Source: Bacillaceae bacterium Marseille-Q3522
GTDB lineage: Bacteria > Bacillota > Bacilli > Bacillales > Cytobacillaceae
Length of the DNA stretch: 36,578 nucleotides
Assembly: GCA_017898095.1 (NCBI GenBank)
Contig: JAGKQJ010000026.1
Coordinates: forward strand, 1 to 36,578
Direction of reading: 5' to 3'
Shown here: piece by piece, positions 8,182 through 17,451 of the stretch
Numbering within the stretch: position 1 is the stretch's first letter
How the letters are laid out: each line of letters begins with the position of its first letter
The notes under the pieces: generated by a model
The model's input: only the letters and a program-made list of their open reading frames with translations
Told to the model about the DNA's origin: nothing
Database searches by the model: none
Made by a program: the position numbers and the translations under genes

Positions 8182-9051
8182 CTATGTTTGCTTAAAACCA
8201 ATACTTGCAAATACCATTCGTTCTTTTCCGTTTATATCCGGGACAATCTCTGTTATCGCAGACGGGAAAACTTGCTTTAGCAATCTCTCGACTGCTATTC
8301 CCTGCCCTGTTCCAATTTCAAAACTAACTAGTGCTTTTTCCATAAGAACAAATGGAAGCTGTTTAACAATCCTGCGGTAATACAACAGGCCATCTTCCCC
8401 AGCAAATAAGGCACGATGCGGTTCATACTCTCTTACTACCGTTGATAGTGTCTGTTTCTCTTTTATTGGGATATAAGGCGGATTAGAAATCAAGATGTCA
8501 AGCTTTTTTTCTACATCGATCAATGGCTGCAACAGATCCCCATGTAAAAATTGAATCTCTGCTCCCAATCGCTGTGCATTTTTTTCGGCAATCGCAAGCG
8601 CAGATTCGTCTATATCGGTTGCCGTCATACGAATAGACGGCTCCTCCAGCTTCAGGGTAATTGCAATTGCCCCGCTCCCTGTCCCGATGTCGGCTGCTTC
8701 CGGTACTGTTGAAGCAGAAAATAATTTAGCTTTACGCTGTAAAGTATGAAAAACTAGCTCTTCGGTTTCAGGGCGGGGTATTAATACATTTTCATTCACG
8801 ATATACTTGCGCCCGTAAAATTCTTCACAGCCGGTAATATATTGGACAGGTTTGCCGCCAGCATGCTCTTTAACCGCTTTTTGAAATTCCAGCCATGCTT
8901 TTTCATCGAGTTCTTCACGAAGATTGGCAAGCAGCTGCGTACGGTTATAGTGTAAAATTGCTTTTAGTAACCATTCAGCAGCAGTTTTTTCCCGATTATG
9001 TGTGCTTAAAAAAGAAGAAGCCCAATGGAGGGCCTCGTACAATTTTGTCAT
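8182..9051 (-). CDS. prmC: Release factor glutamine methyltransferase PrmC
   Basis: A 289-residue SAM-dependent methyltransferase that N5-methylates the glutamine of the GGQ loop in release factors RF1 and RF2, improving peptide release. The N-terminal helical domain (about 1-85) binds the release factor. The SAM site ADIGTGSGAIAITL follows, and the catalytic NPPY lies in ISNPPYIPI. AAAGGG is spaced nine bases before ATG at 9051. The gene starts 55 bases after the end of prfA on the same strand, so enzyme and substrate are most likely cotranscribed from the prfA promoter. Confidence 0.94.
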   Translation of the reverse strand: MTKLYEALHWASSFLSTHNREKTAAEWLLKAILHYNRTQLLANLREELDEKAWLEFQKAVKEHAGGKPVQYITGCEEFYGRKYIVNENVLIPRPETEELVFHTLQRKAKLFSASTVPEAADIGTGSGAIAITLKLEEPSIRMTATDIDESALAIAEKNAQRLGAEIQFLHGDLLQPLIDVEKKLDILISNPPYIPIKEKQTLSTVVREYEPHRALFAGEDGLLYYRRIVKQLPFVLMEKALVSFEIGTGQGIAVERLLKQVFPSAITEIVPDINGKERMVFASIGFKQT

Positions 9052-9106
9052 CGCTTATACCCTTTCTGACGAAAACAGACTGCTGCAAAGATCGGTATTA
9101 AAGCTC

Positions 9107-10177
9107 TTATACTCCTTCGCTTTGCAGCTTGCTTGCCTGTTCTTCCATAATTAATGCGCCGATCACGTCATCAAGTTTTCCTTGCAAAATCTGATCCAGC
9201 TTTTGAATCGTTAAACCGATGCGATGATCCGTAACACGATTTTGCGGGAAGTTATAAGTGCGAATCCGCTCTGAGCGGTCTCCCGTTCCAACTGCTGACT
9301 TTCGTTTTTGATCGTACTCAGATTGCGCTTCTTGCTGAAATTTATCATAAATCCTTGCCCGTAATACCTTCATCGCTTTCTCTTTGTTTTTAATTTGCGA
9401 TTTTTCATCCTGGCAGGAAACTACAATACCCGTCGGCAAGTGCGTGAGACGAACCGCAGACATCGTCGTGTTAACGCTTTGTCCGCCCGGACCGCTGGAA
9501 GCAAAGGTGTCGACACGGATATCCTTGTCGTGAATCTCCACTTCTACTTCTTCCGCCTCAGGCAAACAAGCCACCGTAGCAGTAGACGTATGGATACGGC
9601 CGCCGGATTCTGTTTCCGGAACGCGTTGTACGCGATGAGCGCCATTTTCATATTTTAATTTGGAATAGGCACCGTTTCCGTTAATCATAAAAATAATTTC
9701 TTTATAGCCGCCAACTCCCGTTGTGCTTGCTTCAATGACTTCGGTTTTCCAGCCTTGGCTTTCCGCGTAACGGCTGTACATTTTATATAAATCTCCGGCA
9801 AATAATGCCGCCTCATCCCCGCCGGCCGCACCGCGGATTTCCATGATGACATTTTTATCATCATTTGGATCTTTCGGGATTAGTAATATTTTCAGACGAT
9901 CTTCAAGTTCTTCCTGTTTTTCTTCTAATTCTCCAAGCTCTTCCTTCACCATTTCACGCATCTCGGCATCAAGCTTTTCGTCCAGCATTGCCCGCGCGTC
10001 CTGCAATTGTTTTTTCACATCTTTATATTCGCGATAGGTGTCAACTGTTTCTTGAATACCCGCCTGTTCTTTCGAATATTCCCGTAGTTTATCCGGATTA
10101 TTGACGATTTCAGGATCGCTTAGTAGTTCATTTAATCGTTCGTATCGATCTTCAACCGCTTGCAGACGATCAAACAT
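9107..10177 (-). CDS. prfA: Peptide chain release factor 1
   Basis: A 356-residue class I release factor that reads UAA and UAG and triggers hydrolysis of peptidyl-tRNA on the ribosome. The codon-recognition tripeptide PxT is PET in [12 protein letters not shown], and the catalytic GGQ is in [10 protein letters not shown]. An N-terminal coiled-coil domain spans about residues 1-100. AATGAGGTGAGTAC precedes ATG. The promoter at 10253-10281 lies immediately upstream, and prmC, which methylates the GGQ glutamine, follows by 55 bases. Length is normal for the family. Confidence 0.97.
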   Translation of the reverse strand: MFDRLQAVEDRYERLNELLSDPEIVNNPDKLREYSKEQAGIQETVDTYREYKDVKKQLQDARAMLDEKLDAEMREMVKEELGELEEKQEELEDRLKILLIPKDPNDDKNVIMEIRGAAGGDEAALFAGDLYKMYSRYAESQGWKTEVIEASTTGVGGYKEIIFMINGNGAYSKLKYENGAHRVQRVPETESGGRIHTSTATVACLPEAEEVEVEIHDKDIRVDTFASSGPGGQSVNTTMSAVRLTHLPTGIVVSCQDEKSQIKNKEKAMKVLRARIYDKFQQEAQSEYDQKRKSAVGTGDRSERIRTYNFPQNRVTDHRIGLTIQKLDQILQGKLDDVIGALIMEEQASKLQSEGV

Positions 10178-10252
10178 GTACTCACCTCATTATCTTTCCA
10201 TTCTGCTATCTATCTAAAAAAGAAGTTGAAAACACCATCATATACCATTTTT

Positions 10253-10281
10253 ATTATAGTATACGATAATAACAGCGTCAA
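10253..10281 (-). promoter_or_regulatory. Sigma-A promoter of prfA-prmC
   Basis: On the minus strand TTGACG (10276-10281) and TATAAT (10253-10258) are separated by exactly 17 bases, matching the consensus in five and six of six positions. It lies in the gap between the tdk stop and the prfA start, about 75 bases before the latter. Confidence 0.75.
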
Positions 10282-10288
10282 AAACAAA

Positions 10289-10861
10289 TCAAAGCGGCGG
10301 GTTGGCATGACATTTGCGGCAAACAGGATAATAGCTGTCATTTCCGCCTATTTGAATTTGTTCGCCTGTGTATACCGGTTTTCCGTACTTATCAACCCGC
10401 AGATTCATTGTTGCTTTTCTTTCGCAAAACCAACAAATCGTTTTCATTTCTTCAATTTTGTCCGCATAAAGCAATAAATATTTCGATCCTTCAAATAATT
10501 CATTTTGAAAATCATTTTTCAGTCCAAAGCCCATTACCGGGATGTTTAATTCATCAACAATTCTTGCCAATTGCAGCACATGTGCTTTTTTTAAAAATTG
10601 CGCCTCATCTACTAAAACACAATTTGGTTTATGTTGATATCCTTTTACAACTGCAAATATGTTTGTTTCTTCAAAGATGGGAAGTGCCTTGCGTTTGAGA
10701 CCGATCCGGCTTGAAACGCAGCCGATTTCTTCCCGGTCGTCAATACCGGAAGTAAAAATGAGCACTTGCTTATTTTGTTCTTCATAGTTATGTGCCACTT
10801 TTAATATTTCAATTGATTTTCCGCTATTCATTGCACCATATTTAAAAAATAATTGTGCCAC
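10289..10861 (-). CDS. tdk: Thymidine kinase, E. coli/Lactobacillales-like type
   Basis: A 190-residue type II thymidine kinase phosphorylating thymidine to dTMP for salvage. The P-loop is AMNSGKS near residue 10; VLVDEAQFL carries the Walker B aspartate and base. A zinc ribbon is formed by CWFC and the later CRKC. The opening [15 protein letters not shown] and [11 protein letters not shown] resemble the E. coli and streptococcal/lactobacillal Tdk rather than the B. subtilis one (which has a CGSMFSGKSEEL-type P-loop, from memory). GTG at 10861 is chosen over TTG at 10912: GAAGGAGAG lies about nine bases ahead and the family starts exactly at xAQL. The position between rpmE and prfA is the usual one. 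Confidence 0.88.
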   Translation of the reverse strand: MAQLFFKYGAMNSGKSIEILKVAHNYEEQNKQVLIFTSGIDDREEIGCVSSRIGLKRKALPIFEETNIFAVVKGYQHKPNCVLVDEAQFLKKAHVLQLARIVDELNIPVMGFGLKNDFQNELFEGSKYLLLYADKIEEMKTICWFCERKATMNLRVDKYGKPVYTGEQIQIGGNDSYYPVCRKCHANPPL

Positions 10862-10947
10862 CCTTTGATTCTCTCCTTCATTCTGGGATTCTTTTTTCAA
10901 CGTATTTGGCAAGGAGTCTTCCTGGGGTATAAATAACCCTTTACATT

Positions 10948-10984
10948 AAAAAAACAGGCAAGGAGAGTTGCTTCTTGCCTGTTC
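10948..10984 (-). terminator. rpmE terminator
   Basis: A perfect 9-bp stem, ACAGGCAAG at 10954-10962 with its complement at 10974-10982, followed on the minus strand by a T tract. It lies 14 bases after the rpmE stop and before tdk. Confidence 0.85.
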
Positions 10985-10997
10985 TTTATTGACGTTC

Positions 10998-11198
10998 TTA
11001 CTTAAGGCCGTACTTTTTGTTGAAGCGGTCAACACGTCCGCCGGCTTCAGCAAATTTTTGCCGCCCTGTATAGAATGGATGACACTCTGAACAAGTTTCT
11101 ACACGAATACTTTGCTTTACAGAACCAGTTTCAAACGTGTTTCCGCAAGCACATGTCACCGTTACTTTCGAATATTTTGGATGAATTCCTGCTTTCAT
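10998..11198 (-). CDS. rpmE: 50S ribosomal protein L31, zinc-binding form
   Basis: A 66-residue ribosomal protein of the large subunit, forming part of the bridge to the small subunit. Cysteines C16, C18, C36 and C39 make the zinc site that defines the C+ form of L31, used when zinc is plentiful. Bacilli usually also carry a C- paralogue under Zur control elsewhere. AAAGGAGCTG precedes ATG. A promoter is at 11296-11324 and a strong terminator follows, so it is a monocistronic unit. Confidence 0.97.
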   Translation of the reverse strand: MKAGIHPKYSKVTVTCACGNTFETGSVKQSIRVETCSECHPFYTGRQKFAEAGGRVDRFNKKYGLK

Positions 11199-11295
11199 TC
11201 TTTTCAGCTCCTTTTCGCCCTGAATCTTCCGAGACAGAGTTATCTATTGCAGAAACCAAATTGTTCTACTATTTTTGAAAAAACACACATCTCAT

Positions 11296-11324
11296 ATTAT
11301 AACAAGTTGGCTTTTCTTTTGCAA
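11296..11324 (-). promoter_or_regulatory. Sigma-A promoter of rpmE
   Basis: On the minus strand TTGCAA (11319-11324) and TATAAT (11296-11301) are separated by 17 bases. The -10 is perfect and the -35 matches in four positions. It leaves a 5' leader of about 90 bases. Confidence 0.6.
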
Positions 11325-11331
11325 TCCTTAA

Positions 11332-11526
11332 TTTACCGCAGATAGGCGTGACTAACGATCAGTGGCGGACGTCGGCCGACTAAAGGCGCCACGGCCTAAT
11401 GTCTTCGTCGGCACTAGCACATCCTGTGCGTCTACCGACTAAAGGCGCAGGCGGCCTGTTGCAACGTCGGCACTAGTACGTCCTGTACGTCGAAACCCTT
11501 CTGCTGATGGATGTTTCACTTTATAT
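11332..11526. repeat. Family-A dispersed repeat carrying two 59-bp GC-rich tandem units
   Basis: This fills most of the gap between rpmE and rho. The left edge TTTACCGCAGATA and the inner GACTAACGATCAGTGG match the structured element at 29909-30133 (TTTATCGCAGATT, GACTAACCATCAGTGG), and the right edge GTTTCACTTTAT is shared. In place of the short GTGGGGG hairpin this copy holds two 59-bp units (11376-11434 and 11435-11493), each beginning CCGACTAAAGGCGC and ending with CGTCGGCACTAG plus a small GYAC-hairpin. The rho stop codon abuts its right edge, so rho transcripts run straight into it; it may supply the rho 3' hairpins. Confidence 0.7.
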
Positions 11527-12801
11527 TTAAGGGACCCGTTTCATGTGAGCTTTCATTTCTTCTCCCAGTTGGGCAAAAAATTCTTCATTCGTCTTCGATT
11601 GTCTGAGTTTTCTTAGAAATTTTTCCGCAAAATCCGGAGTATCCGACATGGATTTGCGAATCGCCCACAGCTTGTCTAAATGTTCTTTTGGAATAAGCAA
11701 TTCTTCTTTCCGCGTTCCAGAGCGCCTGATATCAATTGCAGGGAAGATTCTTTTTTCAGCCAGCGAACGGTCTAAGTGCAGTTCCATATTACCGGTACCT
11801 TTAAATTCTTCATAAATGACATCATCCATTCTTGATCCGGTATCAATAAGGGCAGTAGCAAGAATCGTCAGACTGCCGCCTTCTTCGATATTACGCGCAG
11901 CACCGAAAAATCTTTTTGGACGATGAAAAGCCGCAGGATCAATACCGCCTGATAGTGTCCGCCCGCTTGGCGGAATCACAAGGTTATAGGCACGGGCCAG
12001 TCTTGTTATACTGTCGAGAAGGATAATAACGTCCCGTTTATGCTCTACAAGCCGCATTGCCCTCTCTAGAACGAGCTCTGCAACTTTAATATGATTTTCT
12101 GGCACTTCATCAAAGGTAGAGCTGACCACATCCCCTGCAACGGAACGTTCAATATCGGTTACCTCTTCAGGGCGCTCATCAATCAACAAGACAATGAGTT
12201 CTGTATCTGGGTGATTGGATGTAACAGAATTAGCAATTTCCTTAAGCAACATTGTTTTACCTGCTTTTGGAGCTGCGACGATTAAACCTCTTTGACCAAA
12301 ACCAACCGGAGAAATGACATCCATAATTCTTGTGGAGAGATGTTTAGATGTTGTTTCTAACTTTATTTGACGATTAGGATATAGAGGTGTTAGAGCAGGA
12401 AAATGAACCCGTTCCTTAGCTGTTTCCGGATCATCATCATTTACTGCTTCTACTTGTAATAAGCCGTAGTAACGCTCATTTTCCTTTGGCGGTCTTACTT
12501 TTCCCGATACTTTATCACCATTGCGCAAATCGAAGCGCCGAATTTGCGAAGCAGAAATATAAATGTCTTCTGAACTTGGCGAATAATTGATCGGTCTTAA
12601 GAACCCGAAACCCTCTGACTGTATGATTTCCAAGACACCTTCCATAAAAAAATATCCTTCTTGTTCTGCCCTGGCTTTCAAGATGGCAAAAATAAGCTCT
12701 TTTTTTGTTAATTTACTATAATATGAAATTTTGTATTCTCGTGCGAGCTCATAGAGCTCTTTTAATTTCATGCTTTCTAACGTGGATATATTTAATCCCA
12801 T
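11527..12801 (-). CDS. rho: Transcription termination factor Rho
   Basis: A 424-residue hexameric RNA helicase that terminates untranslated and antisense transcripts. The N-terminal domain (about 1-45) leads to the RNA-binding cold-shock-like domain (about 50-125; EGFGFLRP). The ATPase core has the P-loop AAPKAGKT at 176-183 and Walker [12 protein letters not shown]. The secondary RNA site is in [23 protein letters not shown] at 12801 is chosen because homology starts at [11 protein letters not shown] and GAGTGGTG precedes it; the 40 upstream in-frame codons look non-coding. A glpX remnant lies upstream where B. subtilis has intact glpX. Rho genes in bacilli are autoregulated through their leader, and the leader here is about 120 bases. 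Confidence 0.96.
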   Translation of the reverse strand: MGLNISTLESMKLKELYELAREYKISYYSKLTKKELIFAILKARAEQEGYFFMEGVLEIIQSEGFGFLRPINYSPSSEDIYISASQIRRFDLRNGDKVSGKVRPPKENERYYGLLQVEAVNDDDPETAKERVHFPALTPLYPNRQIKLETTSKHLSTRIMDVISPVGFGQRGLIVAAPKAGKTMLLKEIANSVTSNHPDTELIVLLIDERPEEVTDIERSVAGDVVSSTFDEVPENHIKVAELVLERAMRLVEHKRDVIILLDSITRLARAYNLVIPPSGRTLSGGIDPAAFHRPKRFFGAARNIEEGGSLTILATALIDTGSRMDDVIYEEFKGTGNMELHLDRSLAEKRIFPAIDIRRSGTRKEELLIPKEHLDKLWAIRKSMSDTPDFAEKFLRKLRQSKTNEEFFAQLGEEMKAHMKRVP

Positions 12802-12926
12802 TTTGACACCACTCTTTTGATTTTTAATAATATTAAGAAAGTATAACGTCTGCAGCGACTTGAAATTTGGATTCCAAAACTGAAAGAAATGATAGGGAAA
12901 GGGAAATAGGCTATAAAACATTGTCT

Positions 12927-12955
12927 ATTTTACCCTTTGTCCTGATGATAAGCAA
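12927..12955 (-). promoter_or_regulatory. Candidate promoter of rho
   Basis: On the minus strand TTGCTT (12950-12955) and TAAAAT (12927-12932) are 17 bases apart, about 120 bases upstream of the rho start. The -35 match is only fair. Confidence 0.4.
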
Positions 12956-13084
12956 TCTTTTTTTATTGAAAGATGAGGATTATCTATTATTTGTAAAGTG
13001 GAATCGCATACTTATTTTCACAAGTATCATAAATTTTCCTCAATGCTCTATATGAAGCGGGATTGAAAAGGTTTGCATTTATGA

Positions 13085-13296
13085 TTATTTTATAACCAGA
13101 TTAGGTTTTTTTCTTAAGCTGTGTCTGCCTTCCACAAAACGCACGGTACCTGATTTTGCCCGCATGACAATGGAGTGGGTGGAAGAGGTGGCTGGGTCAT
13201 CTGCCTCATCTTTCATCCTCTCCCCACCCATCTTGTGGAAGCTAAGGCGGCAGTTTCTGTCACTCTGACAAGCTCCATTGATAAACCTCTTTCCAT
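13085..13296 (-). pseudogene. glpX: Collapsed glpX (class II fructose-1,6-bisphosphatase)
   Basis: Only the two ends of glpX remain. From ATG at 13296, after a strong GGGAGGAGAGAAGG site, 27 codons read as the GlpX N-terminus ([20 protein letters not shown] then TRWVGRG) and stop at TGA (13213-13215). Shifting one base continues the family sequence, [11 protein letters not shown]. Directly after that the C-terminal end appears, [20 protein letters not shown] then [10 protein letters not shown], ending in TAA. About 250 internal codons, including the whole metal-binding catalytic core, are gone, and a one-base deletion breaks the frame. Intact GlpX is about 320 residues. The site, between rho and murAB, is where B. 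subtilis keeps glpX (from memory). The product cannot be active. Confidence 0.88.
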
Positions 13297-13328
13297 CCTT
13301 CTCTCCTCCCATTATTCAATTTTGTTTT

Positions 13329-14615
13329 TTACATGCTTTTTATTTGCTCCATTTCTTCCTTTGATAAGCCTTCCCGCCATATTGTTGCGCCAAGGCCCTG
13401 TAATTTTTCAACAATATTGCTATAACCGCGGTCAATATGCTCCAGACCGGTAATTTCCGTGATTCCTTCCGCCATTAATCCTGCAATCACAAGAGCTGCA
13501 CCTGCGCGCAAGTCACTGGCTTTTACTTTTGCGCCTTGAAGCTGAACAACTCCGTTTATGATTGCTGAACGGCCTTCTACTTTAATGCTCGCATTCATTC
13601 TTCTTAATTCATCTATATGTTTAAAGCGGGCACTGTAGATCGTATCTGTCACCATGCTTGCACCTTCCGCTTTTGTCAGCAAGGATGTGAACGGCTGCTG
13701 CAGATCCGTTGGAAATCCCGGGTACACCAATGTTTTTATATCAACTGTTTTTAATTTTTTCGCTTGTCCGATAAAAATTTGTTCATCGTTTTCCTCTACT
13801 TGAACTCCCATTTCACGTAGTTTTGCGAGAAGTGATTCAAGATGCTGAGGAATGACATTATCAATCAGGATTCCTTCTCCGACAGCTGCGCCAAGAATCG
13901 CATAAGTACCTGCCTCAATACGGTCAGGAATAATCGTATGCTGGCAGCCATGCAGATGCTCGACACCGTCAATGCGGATCACATCTGTACCGGCGCCTTT
14001 AATTCTTGCCCCCATATTTGTCAACAATGTAGCCACATCAATAATTTCAGGTTCTTTTGCCGCATTTTCAATAATGGTTCTTCCCTTTGCCCTTACCGCG
14101 GCAAGCATGATATTGATGGTCGCTCCGACACTGACAACATCCAAATAAATGCGAGCGCCTCTTAATTCATCTGCACGCAGATAAATGGCCCCTTGTTCAT
14201 TTGTAACTTGAACACCAAGTGCCTCGAAGCCCTTTATATGTTGATCAATCGGTCTCGGCCCTAAATGACAACCGCCAGGAAGCCCGATTACTGCTTTTTT
14301 AAAGCGGCCGAGCATTGCACCCATTAAATAATAGGAAGCGCGCAGTTTTTTCACTTTTCCATTTGGCATTGGAATCGAAACCATTGAAGAAGGATCAATG
14401 GTCATCGTATGTTCATGAAAATGAACAGTACCGCCAATTTCCTCCAGTAATTCTTTTAATATTTTTACATCTGATATATCAGGCAATCCTTCAATTGTTA
14501 CAGGGGAATCGGCTAATATTGTTGCGGGAATTAATGCGACCGCGCTGTTCTTTGCGCCGCTTATCCGAACGGATCCTTTCAGGGGATGCCCTCCTGCAAT
14601 CATAAGCTTTTCCAT
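13329..14615 (-). CDS. murAB: UDP-N-acetylglucosamine 1-carboxyvinyltransferase (MurA2/MurAB)
   Basis: A 428-residue EPSP-synthase-fold enzyme that transfers enolpyruvate from PEP to UDP-GlcNAc, the first committed step of peptidoglycan synthesis. The substrate-site SGAKNSA has K22 and N23. The reactive cysteine is C116 in [15 protein letters not shown], so it should be fosfomycin-sensitive. ATG at 14615 is chosen over the ORF start at 14633 because AAGGGAG lies six bases ahead and the family begins MEKLxI. Firmicutes usually have a second copy, murAA, elsewhere; position beside rho and fsa identifies this as the AB/Z paralogue. It follows fsa by 32 bases and is probably cotranscribed with it. 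Confidence 0.94.
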   Translation of the reverse strand: MEKLMIAGGHPLKGSVRISGAKNSAVALIPATILADSPVTIEGLPDISDVKILKELLEEIGGTVHFHEHTMTIDPSSMVSIPMPNGKVKKLRASYYLMGAMLGRFKKAVIGLPGGCHLGPRPIDQHIKGFEALGVQVTNEQGAIYLRADELRGARIYLDVVSVGATINIMLAAVRAKGRTIIENAAKEPEIIDVATLLTNMGARIKGAGTDVIRIDGVEHLHGCQHTIIPDRIEAGTYAILGAAVGEGILIDNVIPQHLESLLAKLREMGVQVEENDEQIFIGQAKKLKTVDIKTLVYPGFPTDLQQPFTSLLTKAEGASMVTDTIYSARFKHIDELRRMNASIKVEGRSAIINGVVQLQGAKVKASDLRAGAALVIAGLMAEGITEITGLEHIDRGYSNIVEKLQGLGATIWREGLSKEEMEQIKSM

Positions 14616-14647
14616 CTTTTGCTCCCTTCTCAACTACTCAAAAAAAA

Positions 14648-15292
14648 TTAAGAACGTTTTTTCCAATCGGCAAGGAAAGCGTCTATCCCTTTTGCTGTTA
14701 ACGGGTGGTTAAACATTTGCAGCAGTACTTTATATGGAATTGTGGCGATATGTGCACCTCTTAATGCAGCTTCCGTTACATGTTGCGGATGGCGGATAGA
14801 GGCTGCAATGATTTCCGTATCAATTCGATGAATTTGAAAAATATCTGCAATAGTTGAGATTAATTCAAGGCCGTTATGACCAATATCATCAAGTCTTCCT
14901 AAGAACGGAGACACATAAGAGGCTCCTGCTCTTGCAGCTAATAATGCCTGGTTTGCACTGAAAACCAATGTGACATTTGTTTTGATCCCTTCGTTGGCAA
15001 AGGCATGGACTGCCTTCATCCCTTCCGGAATCATCGGGACTTTTACGGTTATATTCGGTGCGATGGCAGCCAGTTCTCTTCCTTCTTTGATCATTCCTTC
15101 CGCATCCAGAGAGACAACCTCGGCACTGACGGACCCGGGTACAAGCTCACAAATCTCGCGCAGACGATCATGGAAGGAAATGTTTTTTTCTTTTGCCACT
15201 AATGAAGGGTTCGTCGTTACCCCTGATATTACCCCTAAGGCATGTGCTGCTTTTATTTCTTCCATATTTGCAGTATCGATAAAAAACTTCAT
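14648..15292 (-). CDS. fsa: Transaldolase / fructose-6-phosphate aldolase family protein
   Basis: A 214-residue TIM-barrel enzyme of the small transaldolase (TalC/FSA) subfamily. The Schiff-base lysine is K84 in [11 protein letters not shown], and the N-terminal [13 protein letters not shown] and GVTTNPSL are family hallmarks. Members of this length either transfer dihydroxyacetone units in the pentose phosphate pathway or cleave fructose 6-phosphate; sequence reading alone does not settle which. In B. subtilis the equivalent (ywjH/tal) acts as transaldolase. CAGGGAG precedes ATG. Its neighbour fbaA is another sugar-phosphate aldolase. Confidence 0.9.
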   Translation of the reverse strand: MKFFIDTANMEEIKAAHALGVISGVTTNPSLVAKEKNISFHDRLREICELVPGSVSAEVVSLDAEGMIKEGRELAAIAPNITVKVPMIPEGMKAVHAFANEGIKTNVTLVFSANQALLAARAGASYVSPFLGRLDDIGHNGLELISTIADIFQIHRIDTEIIAASIRHPQHVTEAALRGAHIATIPYKVLLQMFNHPLTAKGIDAFLADWKKRS

Positions 15293-15444
15293 ATGTAAAC
15301 TCCCTGCCTTCTTTTTTTGAATTTTTTCTTCAAATAACCAGGCTTTCCACTAAGTTTCAAATGAACGGCAACAGCCATCGTTTTTCCTGCACATATCATA
15401 CCGGAAGGAATCGCTTCCTTCGCCCTGCTTTTATAAATAAAATA

Positions 15445-15562
15445 AAAAAGGAAGACCCCGCTTCTTAACGAAGCGCAGGTGGGGGTATTTTGACCAGGTA
15501 GAGTAAAGTCTCTAACTGATTCCCCGTTCTAAGCTTGCTGAAACGGGTTTGCTTTAAGTCAG
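15445..15562. repeat. Family-B dispersed repeat, copy 1
   Basis: A structured intergenic element in the 337-base gap between fsa and fbaA. GAAGACCCCGCTTC opens a hairpin whose inner arm is GCTTC-TTAAC-GAAGC and whose outer arm closes with GGTGGGGGTATTTTGAC. A second half contains GTAGAGT, GATTCCCC and CTGAAACGGGTTTGC. The same order of blocks recurs at 24399-24502. The hairpin followed by TTGAC recalls the right ends of IS200/IS605-type elements, but no tnpA or tnpB is present. Confidence 0.55.
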
Positions 15563-15586
15563 CTTTCCATACTATATAGTATACAA

Positions 15587-15619
15587 GGGAACCGCCACTT
15601 TTACAAAAGGGCGGTTCCC
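15587..15619 (-). terminator. Hairpin downstream of fbaA, probable terminator
   Basis: A perfect 10-bp GC-rich stem (GGGAACCGCC at 15587-15596 and its complement at 15610-15619) lies 11 bases after the fbaA stop. The T tract that should follow on the minus strand is poor (TTGTATACT), which lowers confidence. Confidence 0.5.
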
Positions 15620-15629
15620 ATTCCTGTTC

Positions 15630-16487
15630 TTAAGCTTTATTGGAAGAACCAAATTCACGTATTTTTCCAATAACGGTTTCTTTGATTGCCTCGCGTGCAG
15701 GTCCTAAGTATTTTCTTGGATCATACATATCCGGATCTGCTGCTAATACTTCTCTGACCCGTTTTGCAGATGCAATTTGGTTTTCTGTGTTAACATTTAT
15801 TTTTGCTGTTCCTAAAGAAATCGATTTTTGGATATCTTTTGTTGGAATACCTGTACCTCCGTGCAGTACAAGCGGAAGTCCCGTTGCTTCTCCGATTTCT
15901 TTCATTTCTTTGAAGCCTAAGTTTGGTTCTCCTTTATATGGTCCGTGAACAGAACCAAGAGCCGGAGCAAGACAGTCAATGCCTGTCCGTTTTACAAGTT
16001 CCTGGCATTCATCAGCATCTGCATAGATAACACCATTAGATACGACATCATCTTCCTGTCCGCCGACACGACCAAGTTCTGCTTCAACAGAAACCGCTTT
16101 GCTGTGTGCATAATCGACAACTTTTGATGTAATGGCTATATTTTCTTCAAACGGATGATGGGATGCATCAATCATTACGGATGTGAATCCGGCATCTACT
16201 GCTTCCTTACATTTTTCAAAGCTTGAACCATGGTCAAGATGGATCGCAACCGGAACAGTAATTTTATAGTCCTCTAATAATCCTTCCACCATTTTTACAA
16301 CTGTTTTAAAACCGCCCATATAACGACCTGCGCCTTCTGACACACCTAAAATTACCGGTGATTTTTCTTCTTCGGCAGCCTGCAAAATCGCTTGCGTAAA
16401 TTCTAAATTATTTAAGTTAAACTGCCCTACTGCATAGCCTTCTGCTTTTGCTTTTTTCAACATGTCTTTCATTGATACTAAAGGCAT
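15630..16487 (-). CDS. fbaA: Fructose-bisphosphate aldolase class II
   Basis: A 285-residue zinc aldolase that reversibly splits fructose 1,6-bisphosphate into dihydroxyacetone phosphate and glyceraldehyde 3-phosphate. Zinc and catalytic residues lie in IHLDHGSS and [10 protein letters not shown], and the later LHGGTGIP contacts phosphate. It is nearly the same length and very similar throughout to B. subtilis FbaA. AAGGAGGAAGAAAG before ATG is an excellent ribosome binding site, fitting a highly expressed glycolytic gene. It works in glycolysis and gluconeogenesis; the adjacent collapse of glpX removes one enzyme that would act on its product in the gluconeogenic direction. Confidence 0.97.
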   Translation of the reverse strand: MPLVSMKDMLKKAKAEGYAVGQFNLNNLEFTQAILQAAEEEKSPVILGVSEGAGRYMGGFKTVVKMVEGLLEDYKITVPVAIHLDHGSSFEKCKEAVDAGFTSVMIDASHHPFEENIAITSKVVDYAHSKAVSVEAELGRVGGQEDDVVSNGVIYADADECQELVKRTGIDCLAPALGSVHGPYKGEPNLGFKEMKEIGEATGLPLVLHGGTGIPTKDIQKSISLGTAKINVNTENQIASAKRVREVLAADPDMYDPRKYLGPAREAIKETVIGKIREFGSSNKA

Positions 16488-16741
16488 CTTTCTTCCTCCT
16501 TATTTAATGACCATCGTTCGTTTTACACGCATGTAGACTAAGTTTTCCCGTACGTTTTTTCGATTATGTACATATCTGTGTAATCGAACTTAAGTCATTT
16601 GGAATCCATATGTATCATACCAAATTAAACTAAGAATTTCTATTGTTCGCTACATGATTTTATAAGTTTCATCAAATCGTTAAATAGAAGCGCTGCCATA
16701 ATTATAACCTGTTATCCATAACACAATCGCCCGGTATGATA

Positions 16742-17116
16742 CTATAAAGGTTTCGCAATCGGAACATATTTTTTTACGGCAGCACGAATGTCGTCAATAT
16801 CAAATGGCTTTGCAAAATGTGTCAAAGCGCCTAATTCCTTCGCTTCCTTAATCATATCAAGTTCGCCATAAGCTGTCATAATAATGACCTGTATATCCTT
16901 ATCAATGACTTTCATTCTTTTTAAAATTTCAATTCCGTCCATTCCCGGGATTTTCATATCAAGAAGCACTAAATTGGGAGAATGCTTCTTTACAATTTCC
17001 AGCGCTTGCAAACCGTTGGCAGCCTGATGTGTTTCATAGCCTTCTTTCTGCAATACTTCATTTAGCAGGATCCGAATTCCAAATTGGTCGTCAACAATTA
17101 AGACCTTCCCTTTCAT
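16742..17116 (-). CDS. spo0F: Sporulation phosphorelay response regulator Spo0F
   Basis: A 124-residue single-domain receiver that takes phosphate from the sporulation kinases and passes it to Spo0B, and so to Spo0A. Acidic pocket D9/D10, phosphorylated D53 in [12 protein letters not shown]81 in MTAYG and K103 in FAKPFD are all present. There is no output domain, as expected for Spo0F. GGGAGTGATGG precedes ATG. A sigma-H-type promoter is at 17192-17221. It is divergent from ywjG and upstream of fbaA in transcription order, the arrangement of B. subtilis. Confidence 0.96.
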   Translation of the reverse strand: MKGKVLIVDDQFGIRILLNEVLQKEGYETHQAANGLQALEIVKKHSPNLVLLDMKIPGMDGIEILKRMKVIDKDIQVIIMTAYGELDMIKEAKELGALTHFAKPFDIDDIRAAVKKYVPIAKPL

Positions 17117-17191
17117 TTTTCCATCACTCCCTTTTTTTGTTATTCATTATTTCCGCGGTTTTTGTTTTCTTTTCGTAATGTTGATATGATT

Positions 17192-17221
17192 AATTTCTAT
17201 GAAAATCCAGTAATTCCTGCA
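17192..17221 (-). promoter_or_regulatory. Sigma-H-type promoter of spo0F
   Basis: On the minus strand GCAGGAATT is followed after 11 bases by ATAGAAAT, close to the sigma-H consensus RnAGGAWWW-N11/12-RnnGAAT. spo0F is a known sigma-H target in B. subtilis, and the site is about 75 bases before the start codon. Confidence 0.6.
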
Positions 17222-17385
17222 AATTATTTTATCTTTTTTGAAATTTCGAGCAATCAAAAAAAGAGCTGATCTATTCTTTTGCTCCCGTTTTTTAAGAAAC
17301 GTTCGGGATTACAGAGTATATTTTCATTTTCTGCCCTTCACGACATTTATTCTTACGAGGAAGAAATGTTTAGCAAAGCGGAAAA

Positions 17386-17397
17386 ATTGTCGAAAAA
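17386..17397 (+). promoter_or_regulatory. Candidate Spo0A box in the spo0F-ywjG divergent region
   Basis: ATTGTCGAAAAA matches the Spo0A box TTTGTCGAAAAA except for its first base. It lies about 165 bases beyond the spo0F sigma-H promoter and 55 bases before ywjG, so which gene it would act on is unclear. Confidence 0.45.
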
Positions 17398-17451
17398 AGG
17401 CTGAAAACATATGATGATGATAGGTATATTTTACAGGGGGAGGGGTTCTTT

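Noticed and set aside
12802-12921. N-terminal extension of rho
   Set aside because: The extra 40 codons are aromatic-rich and unlike Rho; the candidate promoter lies immediately upstream, so this stretch is leader.
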